Assembly (NCBI RefSeq): GCF_004359215.1
Contig: NC_090623.1
Span: 1,371,139-1,435,138 of the forward strand
Source: Bremia lactucae
Taxonomy: Eukaryota > Oomycota > Peronosporomycetes > Peronosporales > Peronosporaceae
Direction of reading: 5' to 3'
Length of the DNA stretch: 64,000 nucleotides
Shown here: piece by piece, positions 55,860-64,000 of the stretch
Layout of the letters: each line of letters opens with the position of its first letter
Numbering within the stretch: the stretch's first letter is position 1
Position numbers and translations under genes: made by a program
Notes under the pieces: model-generated
What the model saw: only the letters and a program-made list of their open reading frames with translations
Told to the model about the DNA's origin: nothing
Database searches by the model: none

Positions 55860-57146
55860 CGCCTGTCACGGCGCAAGCGCCTTCAAGTCCACGTGGGAAG
55901 GGTCCTTATACGGTGTAAGCAAGCAAACGTAGAACACTGGGTGTGTGCGCAGCTTGCTAGGGAGGTTTAGCGTATAAGCTTGGTCCTTCTTGGCCACGAC
56001 CGTAAATGGTCCAATAAAGCACGGGCGCAATTTGGTCTTGAAGACCGCGGAAGCGAAGTTGGTAGGTTGATTTTTAGCGTTTAATAAAGCTCGGTCTCCG
56101 ACCATATAAAGAATTTATACAGCTTCTGCCTTTGGTATCTGCTTGTTCTTTTTGTTTGCCTTGGCTATCAGTCATCGTATCCCTTACATGTCTTAAGACA
56201 CTAATTGCGTCGCGAGAAACTCGCTTACTTGTTTCCGAAGGTAATAGGGCTGATATTAGCAAGCCTATCGGCTAATTCTCCCCTACCAAGCCCTGAACCA
56301 CGCAGTGGTACCGTAATGGAACGCGTGGGTGGGTGAGACCGTTGACATAGAACCGAGTATAGCCTGTAGAGGCATGTACAGCGTTATTGAACGCAAACTC
56401 CACCGATAGGAGCATGAAGCTCCAGCGCTTTGGTGTCTGAGCGCACACACTGCGTAGAACGTCTTCAATGACGCGATTGACACGTTCAGATTGACCATCG
56501 GTCTGCGGATGGTCCTCAGTGGACATATCCAATCTGGTGCCAAGCACTCGGGAAATTGATATCCAGAATTTACACGTAAAACGGGGGTCCTGATCAGAGA
56601 CAATTGCCACTGGCAAATCGCGTTGTCGAAACACGCGGTCAATAAACAGCCTTGCTGTACCTTCACCATTAATGGAATCCGGCACGGCCGCTAAATGAGC
56701 CATTTTGCTCGATCGGTCAACAAAGACCACTATGCCGGAGTTAGCGGCACCGAAAAAAAGTCCATACCAATGGACTCCCAACAATCTATGGGTACGGGAA
56801 GGCTTACCAGTGGCGCAGCAGGATGCACCGAGGGTTTAACCCGTTGGCAAGTCTCGCCTGCGCGAACGTATGTGGTGACACATTTATAAAGTTTGGGCCA
56901 CCAATAAATCTGGCTGACAGAGCCGTAGGTCTTTTCTCTACCGAGATGGCCACCAAGGACAGTATCGTGTGCCTCATAGAGGATTCGGTACTTCAAATCC
57001 TCATCATGAGAAATAACGACACGCGGAGGGTCCGCAGTGTCCGTGCAATAAAGCAACAGGTAGTTATCGATAAAAATCGATGTAACCTTGCACGCAACGT
57101 GCCGGCAATTTAATACCTGAATCAGAGTTCTTAGAGCTAGTAGCAA
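55860..57146 (-). pseudogene. Gypsy A2 integrase
   Basis: Zinc-binding part in 56730-57146 (HDTVLGGHLGREKTYG, CQRVK). Core in 56272-56784, open for 170 codons: VVFVDRSSKMAHLAAVPD, VSDQDPRFT and HPQTDGQSERVNR keep the second Asp and the Glu. GPF module and tail at 55866-56105 (IGPFTVVAKK, THPVFYV). The best-preserved integrase core in the window; frameshifts remain at 56780 and 56270. Confidence 0.85.
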
Positions 57147-57189
57147 AGCTACACACTGTTCATACTTGGCTTAAGCCGAACGAATTAAT

Positions 57190-57660
57190 TTAGAAATAGG
57201 CGACATGAAAGTCGTTAAATGCGAGAGCACATAATCCGGCTTGCGTGATAACGCATCGGCCAAAGCATTCTGCTTGCCAGGCTTATACTTCACCTCGAAG
57301 TTGTATTTTGCAAAAAAGGATAGCCATCGGGTTATTCTCTGTGAGAGGTGGGGCGACTTGGTCGCAGTTCGTAGTGCGCGTGACTGTATATATCACAAAC
57401 GGCTTAGAGCCTAGCCGATGAACTCTGAATTTGACGAGAGCATACTTCATAGCAATTAACTCTTTGTCATGAACTGGGTAGTCCTTTCCGCAGCTTGTAG
57501 CTGTCTAGACTCGAACGCAATTACACGTATACGCCCCTCAGCATCTGTTTGTAACGGAGCACTGCCAATGGCAAAATCTGATGCGTCACAGACGACACTG
57601 AAAGGCCAATTTGGATTTGGCACTTCCAGAATCGGGGCATGGATAAGGCTATACTTAATT
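57190..57660 (-). pseudogene. Gypsy A2 RNase H
   Basis: VVCDASDFAIGSAL (about 57558-57600), HDKELIAMKYALVKFRV (57420-57472) and QNALADALSRKPDYV (57232-57276), with stops between. Confidence 0.75.
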
Positions 57661-57689
57661 GCTTGAAAAGCATTATGCTCTGAGATCGT

Positions 57690-58640
57690 CCATCACCAAT
57701 CTTTATTCTCCTTAAGGAGATTGGATGTTGGCCTAGCCATATCAGCGTAATTTTTGCTATATTTGTGTATATAATTGGCTAGGAGCCGGCCAATCTACTA
57801 TGCCTTTTACCTTAGCGGGATCCGCTCTGAGGTCTCACTTTCCAATGAAGCACCCTTAGAAAGAAATTTCTTCTGCGCCAAATGCATTTAGATGCATTGG
57901 AATACGATTTATTTGAGCGCATACACTCCAGCACTGCTCGCAAATAGTTAAAATGTTTTTTTTTCACATCCAACCAACCCTTCTCCGCGCGACTACAGAC
58001 AAAAATGTCATCATATTAAGTCTGTGCATAACCTCGATGAGGGCGGAACAGCTGCGTCACTAGACGATTAAATGTTGCCGGGGAGTTGGAAAGCCCTTGT
58101 GGCATATTCAACCACTTCCATAGCATGCCGCTTGGGGTGCTAACCCTTGTAAGCGGGATATCGCTAACTCGCATGAGCAGTTGTTAACAACCATCGACAA
58201 AGTCAAGTGCCTATACATTGTACATCCCACCATATTGTTATGAAGAATAGTCTTTAGGATTGGGGGTTTGTGCTGGTATAGTGGCAGAATTAAGCTTTTT
58301 ATAAGCATGTACAATGCGCCATTGGCCATTTGGCTTTTTGACACAAAATGTCGGTGTCAAATGAGGAGATTTGCTCTCTCGTACCATTCCAGCCTCGTGC
58401 TTAGCACGGAAGAATCGGCAATGACGTCACACTACTCCCTTGGTAAAGGCCATTGTCGTGTGACACAGTATTTGGTTCCCGGAACCAAGTCAATTTCATG
58501 ACGAACACCTCTATCCGAAGGTAAAACAGATGGTGGATTGGCACATACCACATCTTGGAGTTCCTTAATCAAGGAATAAAATGGATCCGTAGGAACTTTA
58601 AGGATCGATGACTCACTTCACGCACTAAGTGCAGCTTTTG
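57690..58640 (-). pseudogene. Gypsy A2 reverse transcriptase
   Basis: YCVTRQWPLP (about 58440-58475), FCVKKPNGQWRIVHAY (58305-58355) and MPQGLSNSPATFNRLV (58055-58105). The catalytic block reads as a stop followed by YDDIFVCSRAEKGW (about 57980-58015), and then the tail to 57700. Many indels. Confidence 0.75.
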
Positions 58641-58647
58641 TGTCATC

Positions 58648-59520
58648 CTAGACAGCTTTGTCTGGAAGTGACGATGAGTTTAACTCAATTGTTGGTCGAA
58701 TGACCACCATCCCAGATAAGTCAGCAGCCTTTAAGGGTCGGCCGCACTCATCAATAGACATTTCGTCTAGCTCTAAAAGAGCATGTAACGAAGGGATTGC
58801 CGCAAGACTAACTTTATCCTCAATGTTAGCGGTTACACCATTTACAAGCGTGTGGAATTGCTCACTCGTATCACTTTGTGAGGGTATAAACGCTTCGTGT
58901 CCCTCCTGTCTTGGAGTGGAGACAAAACACCTCTTAGAGGCCGGGACATTTACGTCCCCGACTTTTCCAGCCTGTATTCGTTCTATACCAGACATTGTGT
59001 CTAATTTGACATCCGACAAGGAGTTATGAGACACAACTTCCTTATCCAGCGAACGTTTACGTGTCGCTTCACGTGTATTAGAAGGGTTTGACCCATAATG
59101 CCCTGGCGAACCGCCGATAGTGCCACTATTGACACTCAGTATGGTGCCTCCTCGGCCGACCATACTTGGTGGACTTAGACGTGCCACTCCACGTATCTGA
59201 GGAATATTGCACCCTTAACGATTCGGCCTTAGGACAACAATGCTTTCAGCATTCAGTGAATCGTTATAGCTCAGGGATATTGCACCCTTAATGATTCGGC
59301 CTTAGGCCAACAATGTTTTCAGCATTCAGTGAATCGTTGTAGTGTCACTCGACGGAGTACGTACCGTTCCACATATTTCTACTTAGTCGGGCTCAGAATT
59401 AATGTTTTTAACCTTGGTTTTTAATAACTCAGACATTTCAATGTCTAAAACACTGACAGACTCACTCAATGATCCGCGCCAATAGCGCTTCTCTTGCCTA
59501 ACAAAGGTGGGTTCATGACT
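58648..59520 (-). pseudogene. Gypsy A2 protease-RT linker
   Basis: Open for 179 codons (58648-59187), low-complexity and acidic, with no known domain. Upstream a ~75-bp tandem duplication (59205-59345) repeats the AATATTGCACCCTTAA to CAGTGAATCGTT stretch. Confidence 0.7.
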
Positions 59521-59589
59521 GTCCAAAACTTTGCTAGGAATATTGCGCGTGGCGCCTAAGGTTTTAGACCTCCAATCGATCCATGGCTC

Positions 59590-59900
59590 ATGGTGTTAAG
59601 GCCAGGCCATACCAAAGATGAGATCATATCACGAATTCAAATCAAGGACGAGCAGCGTTCCATACTGTCAAAGTCCAAAAAAATTATACCTAAGTTCAAT
59701 GGAACTTTGAAAGCAGTGACACGAGTCCCAGTCGCTAAGCGAATAGTGATTGTTTCACCTACATGCGCTTTAAGCGCCTCAACGTATTGTTGAATTTCTT
59801 CAAGTAAAAGACGTCGAGCATGATTGCAAGATGCTCCCGACTCAATTAAAATTGACCACGCCTTATCAAAGCCCTTTACAGTCGCTTGAGCGACCAGCAA
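59590..59900 (-). pseudogene. Gypsy A2 retropepsin
   Basis: ILIESGASCNHARR shows Glu in place of the catalytic Asp. The frame ends at 59637 and the C-terminal LGMAWP-like core reads in another frame. Confidence 0.8.
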
Positions 59901-59999
59901 GCCAGGCTTGTACTCTCGCCCCGTGCCATTAAGCAGGGGCTAGGTTCTGTTTACTCTCACCTCCTAGAGGTTCAACAGAGCCTAGGTAGGGCGCCCCGT

Positions 60000-60990
60000 A
60001 CCTACTGGGTATCGACGTTTTACCGCACCGTACCAGATCTCTGGTATAGGTCGGAGCTGGAGCTCTTTCGAGCTTTACCCAAATTTCGTAGGGGGCAGAC
60101 CGGACGTAAATCTTTCGTGCTTCCGCACGTATAACATCTACGGATGGTCTTATGATGCTCCACAGCTTGAAGAGCCTCTTCTTCTTCCTTCACGAGGCTT
60201 AGATCCATAGGTTCCGGTCTATTAGACGGAACCCATGTGCTCGAAGAGCTTGTTCGGTAAATAGGCGTGCTAACGCGAGCAGACTTAAAGTCGAACTCAG
60301 CGCGTAGCGCTATGGCAACTGCCTTTTCGAAAGAAGCAGGATGAGATCGGAATAATTCCGTCCGGGCAACGCCCTCATTGAGACCCTCCATGCAGATTGT
60401 TACGATAATTGCTTCTTGCACCGGGTCTTGATGCATATATGCAATGAGATTTCTTTACTCCTGGACAACGTCCCTAGGGTTCGTTTACCATGTCGAGACG
60501 CTAAGAGCCGTGCTCGCATGCGAAAAGCCTGATCAGGCGGTGCAAACATGCTAGCCACCTGCTGTTTTAGCGAACTACATGTGGGAAAAGCGTCGTTTAT
60601 GGACGTACTGCACGATAGTGCCCACTCCATAGTCTACCTCGAGTTTGGAAATAGCCATAGCCACCTTTTGCCGTTCTGTTAAGCACAAGGCGGAATCAAT
60701 GGACATTTCTATTTGCTTAATCCAAAAAGGGAGATTTTCTCCCTCTTTTCCTCAAATGTCTTCACATTTACAGCTAGAGGCAAGCCTTCGGCTCTGAGTC
60801 AGGTACAGAAATGTACCGGGTTGGCATAGATGCCGAAAAGTGGTCCTATATCTGACCGATCATGGAGGCTTCGTATCGCATGAAGGCTTCCAGCCTTGCA
60901 TGCAGGACCTCTGGTCCCTGGCAGATAACGAATTCCTCGTGTTCAACCCCAAACAAAGTTTTGAGCTTATCATAAGCGGCGCGTTGCGCT
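60000..60990 (-). pseudogene. Gypsy A2 gag
   Basis: Counterpart of A1 gag. Pieces 60400-60630 and 60020-60436 are open. The knuckle is CYTCGSTKDLRPVC, His changed to Asp. The 5' frame reads ELSEAQRAAYDKLK near 60965-61005 with no nearby in-frame ATG. Confidence 0.8.
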
Positions 60991-61075
60991 TCTGACAGTT
61001 CTGGAATCCTTCCATTTTCGTGAGGGTTTAGTCTTGTAAAGACTTAGGCGTAGATTGACTACGAGTGCTACCAGG

Positions 61076-61523
61076 TGTAGCGGAGCTACCTCGCTCCTAA
61101 AGACAGAGGAAGACTTTAAGACTCAGAGAGTCGCTTAGTTCTATTGAACTAATGGGTTCAACAACTCAGGGAGTCGTACAAGCTATTAAAGCTTAATGAA
61201 TCCTAGTTCAAGGGATTAGTGGCCGAGAGTATGTACCTTAAAAAGGCTTTTATCTATCACAGATGAATGCGCAAGCCTTAGGAAGGAACTTAACGCTTTA
61301 AGATCAAAAGGGGAACTGCACTTTACTAATTATTTAAATCTAAAACCTTACCCTAGCTAATTTAAAAACAAACTTTGGCCGCCAGATTTGTATCTGGCGG
61401 CGACAACATTAGTTACCCATAATACATGGGATTTTAATTTTTTAACTTTTTTAGAAATGGATAAAAGGGTATTTTTCCAAATGCATCACAACAACGGTTC
61501 TCCAACCGAAGTGATCCATAACA
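61076..61523 (-). repeat. 5' LTR of Gypsy A2 (448 bp) with primer site
   Basis: The minus strand runs TGTTATGGATCACTTCGG (61523) to CGCTACA (61076). CC and TGGTAGCACTCG (61073-61062) follow as primer-binding site. Carries a GGAGC/GCTCC stem shared with the other A LTRs. Confidence 0.85.
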
Positions 61524-61524
61524 G

Positions 61525-61781
61525 TTGGTTGGGGGGGGCGTTACATAAGTGTTATTTCCTATAAGAGGGAAAATAAATATTATTTTCTATAAGAGAAAAT
61601 AAACAAAGAAGTATGAGATTATTATCCTTATTAATTTAACTTCAATAGCTAAAGACCTTAGCTACTTAGAAGCTTCCTCTGTTCTTTTGTAAAGTAAAGT
61701 TTCGAGGCACCTAACCTCCACTGTAAGTAGTGTAAGCTTAATTAGTTCTGATCAGTACTAGCGAAAGGTGCCCTGTTACAG
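61525..61781 (+). repeat. Truncated Gypsy B-type LTR
   Basis: TTACATAAGTGTTATTTCC to GGTGCCCTGTTACA. The middle of the LTR is missing and the hairpin is degraded. A2 is inserted at or beside its start. Confidence 0.65.
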
Positions 61782-61799
61782 CTCCCGGCTGAAAACTCA

Positions 61800-61895
61800 A
61801 CCTCGGGTGTGATTATAAGAATTTGCGGAAAGGGTGTGAATTTGTGGAAAAAGGGTGCGAATTTAAAAAAAAGGTGTTAATATAACTTGTTCCGT
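61800..61895 (+). repeat. About 19-bp tandem repeat upstream of the PH gene
   Basis: Three degenerate units built on AATTTGNGGAAAGGGTGNG within 61817-61885; about 100 bp upstream of the PH-domain start codon. Confidence 0.7.
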
Positions 61896-61996
61896 ATTTT
61901 AAATGCCCAGGTAGATCAACTTTACACAAATAAATGTGGCGCACATTGCTCGGAGAACAACAACCCAAGCAGCTATTTGCTGCAAGCTGACGAGTC

Positions 61997-62365
61997 ATGG
62001 AAGGCGATTACTCGCATTGCGACCTGTCGGAGCCCGACTTTGAGGGTGAGTTAACGAAGCGAAGCGTATGGCTTAAGGAATGGCGCAAGCGTTACTTCGT
62101 GCTAAAGGGTAATAAGCTCTACTTCTGTCGAGCGCAAGGCGAACCGGCGCACGGGCTCATCGATTTGGCCGACTGCCTCACGGTGAAAACAGCAGAAGAC
62201 AAGACAAACAAGCGCTTTTGCTTTGAAGTAGCCACACCCGATTCGACGTTTTATATGTACGCAGAGAATGAGACGCAGAAGGACGAGTGGATTGGTGCTA
62301 TCGGTCGTGCTATTGTCAAGTTCTCGAGTTCCTTTACAGGTGACCAAGACGACGAGACCTCGTAG
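61997..62365 (+). CDS. Small PH-domain protein
   Basis: 122 residues forming a single pleckstrin-homology domain (about residues 14-107): GELTKRSVWLKEWRKRYFVL opens the first strands, YFVLKGNKLYF follows, and the C-terminal helix has the invariant Trp (W98 in KDEWIGAIGRAI). The basic pattern K21...R30-K31-R32 fits a phosphoinositide-binding loop, so it probably binds membrane inositol lipids or acts as an adaptor. No signal peptide or membrane segment; the acidic tail ends DQDDETS. The ATG at 61997 is the first in frame. No intron is needed. Tail-to-tail with the lipid kinase, 153 bp between stops. Confidence 0.88.
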   Translation: MEGDYSHCDLSEPDFEGELTKRSVWLKEWRKRYFVLKGNKLYFCRAQGEPAHGLIDLADCLTVKTAEDKTNKRFCFEVATPDSTFYMYAENETQKDEWIGAIGRAIVKFSSSFTGDQDDETS

Positions 62366-62518
62366 GCAACACAAAATAATTGCAATCGCTTGCAAATGCA
62401 GTGCACAAACTCGTCCATACTGCTGCTGTGCAATGGCAATAGGTCTTATAAAAAGAAAAACATATTTACAACAATACGTGCAATTCGAAAACAAGCCATC
62501 AACGGCTACCCTGCAAGG

Positions 62519-63976
62519 CTACTTTTCCGAAAGCACTTTAAAAAGACTCGGCACCACTTCCATGCGCCATGGACCATTTTGTAGCACTTCACCATCAATA
62601 TTCATGCAGTCATCGGCTTGGTCGGGCGTGACCTCCACGGCCTTGATCTTTAAGTACGAAATCAGCTCGCTCTTGAGCTCCTTGCCCATGATGTACAATC
62701 CAACGAGCTTGGCTGTAGCTAAGAATCCACCCTTGCGAGTGATAATGAGGTCCATATTGCCATCTGACGGATGCGAATATGCGCCATCGGGAGTGATGTT
62801 GACAACACCCACGACAATGTAGCTGTTCCTGTCTTCCTTCCACAATATATCCGGAAACCGTTTCCGGCTTGCCGGGCTAGAAATACCACCCGCAATGCCT
62901 CCCCATGACTTGCGTTGCTGACTGAACCGGTCCATATCGTACACCGTCCCTTCTTCGACGTCAAATTGGTCAAGAGCACCCATATCGGGATAGTCATCGT
63001 ACCGAATTAGCGGCGGTTGTGGCTCCGTGAGCACGTACCGAATGTGACCCGTGTGTTGCTTTGGTAAAACGACAGTGCGCTTGGCTTTAAGGAAAGCATA
63101 TCGGAGCGTACCCATCCAACGGTAGCGTTCGGACTCGGCTGCAATATCCCCCGCCACGCCCCACCCTAGACCGCAGTAGCTGTAGTGCACGACCTCTGGA
63201 TTGGCAACCGAGATGGCTGTTACGACGTCCAGTGGGCGCATTTTGCGTTTCATAATGCAGTAGAGCGCTGAATTGACTGTCGGAATCCCGGCTCCCGTTC
63301 CAAATGCATTTTGCGTACCAGCAGAAATGAGCGAAATGGGCGTCGAAGCAACAATTTCTCGCCACTCGTGTTCAGGACGAGTCAAAAGTCCATTCATAAA
63401 CTCACATAACGTGCCATCGCCGCCAATAAACACAAGAGCTTCGAAACCATCGTCGGATGAGTAACTTTTACCCATTTCCGTGCCGTGGCCCGAATGGGTC
63501 GTTTCCTCTACAACATACTTAAAATTACCCAAATCTAAGAATGGCCTCACTTTTTCTTGCCAAATCTGACGCGCCTGTCGCTTGCCAGAATGGGGATTGA
63601 CCACTACTTTTAAAAGCCGTTTTTCACCAATAGGCGGCGACCGAGCTTGCCACCGCACAAGCTCCTGAATAGCTCCGACCCAGCTCTCCATGACCTCCGT
63701 CTCGAGGCAATGGAAGTCGATAAATTTAGGCGTTCGCAACAAAGCTTTGGCTCCCGTGCCGTTGCCCTTTTGAAAGTAATGTACACGAAACGTAGCGGCT
63801 TTCTTCTTGCCAACAACTTCTGCCCCGACGACGTCGTCTGTCGCGAGCATTCCAAGCGTCTTCTCGCCACGAGACCAAGCGATTGTGTCCGGGTCAAGCC
63901 TCAACTCGCACTTACGAAGACGATGTCCGACCCGCACGACCGTGTTCAGTTCCCGATCAATCGGAGCCTCTCGCAT
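62519..63976 (-). CDS. Sphingosine/ceramide-type lipid kinase (DAGK catalytic family)
   Basis: 485 residues from the first ATG in the window; the frame is open to the window end, so the protein may start further right. Phosphorylates a lipid hydroxyl using ATP. The catalytic domain starts at about residue 121: VVVNPHSGK (nucleotide loop, 124-132), FIGGDGT (183-189, glycine-rich ATP motif) and SAGTQNAFGTG (218-228). GWGVAGDIAAESERYRWMG (271-289) is the sphingosine-kinase-type lipid-binding block. DGNMDL (405-410) and NIDGE (459-463) complete the C-terminal sandwich. Residues ~25-110 look like a PH-type fold ending METEVMESWVGAI-like, a likely membrane-targeting module. All key motifs are intact. 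The exact substrate cannot be told from sequence. Confidence 0.92.
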   Translation of the reverse strand: MREAPIDRELNTVVRVGHRLRKCELRLDPDTIAWSRGEKTLGMLATDDVVGAEVVGKKKAATFRVHYFQKGNGTGAKALLRTPKFIDFHCLETEVMESWVGAIQELVRWQARSPPIGEKRLLKVVVNPHSGKRQARQIWQEKVRPFLDLGNFKYVVEETTHSGHGTEMGKSYSSDDGFEALVFIGGDGTLCEFMNGLLTRPEHEWREIVASTPISLISAGTQNAFGTGAGIPTVNSALYCIMKRKMRPLDVVTAISVANPEVVHYSYCGLGWGVAGDIAAESERYRWMGTLRYAFLKAKRTVVLPKQHTGHIRYVLTEPQPPLIRYDDYPDMGALDQFDVEEGTVYDMDRFSQQRKSWGGIAGGISSPASRKRFPDILWKEDRNSYIVVGVVNITPDGAYSHPSDGNMDLIITRKGGFLATAKLVGLYIMGKELKSELISYLKIKAVEVTPDQADDCMNIDGEVLQNGPWRMEVVPSLFKVLSEK

Positions 63977-64000
63977 CGAAAAAGCCGTGACCCGACGAAT

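Noticed and set aside
58658..59029. Plus-strand frame opposite the A2 linker
   Set aside because: The minus-strand 179-codon linker is shared with A1 and A5 in the sense orientation; the plus frame has no conserved motif.

Overview
The window looks like a repeat-packed stretch of an oomycete genome (Peronosporales: downy mildew or Phytophthora type). This is an inference from several old, nested Ty3/Gypsy families, a LINE and a Copia remnant beside compact, apparently intron-free host genes; no rRNA, tRNA or CRISPR was seen. Only two genes appear intact, both at the right end: a small PH-domain protein (61997-62365, +) and a sphingosine/ceramide-type lipid kinase (62519-63976, -, open to the window end). 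They are convergent.

I sorted the repeats into four Gypsy lineages named only for this report. A: 1-4320 (+), 4400-5610 (-), solo LTR 7153-7638, 36720-36860 (-), 37560-38960 (+), 51272-55010 (+) and 55030-61523 (-). B: 5639-9107 (+), 30126-35482 (+), 42670-47924 (-), with LTR pieces at 47925-49101 and 61525-61781. C: a 16-kb composite at 13887-29887 (+), a solo LTR at 48192-48680, and LTR pieces at 10965-11053 and 35930-36375. D: 40330-42660 (-) and 49853-51171 (+). A LINE (15690-21804, -) sits inside the C composite, a Copia remnant lies at 11054-11950 (-), and a TIR element splits an A LTR at 51419-52308. A 100-N scaffold gap is at 51172-51271. Every retroelement reading frame is broken somewhere, so none looks autonomous. 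Domain order where preserved is LTR, primer site, gag with zinc knuckle, protease, RT, RNase H, integrase, chromodomain, antisense ORF, LTR.

The most unusual signals are: (1) lineage B is crowded with short perfect hairpins, including inside coding sequence, and several differ between copies by paired (compensatory) changes; (2) lineages A and C carry an antisense ORF between the chromodomain and the 3' LTR, sharing a motif and in C starting about 12 bp from the LTR; (3) the elements carry repeated fold-back duplications and in-place inversions of pol segments, suggesting intrastrand template switching; (4) nested insertions with target duplications and, in one case, an uninterrupted relative in the same window allow parts of the history to be read directly.
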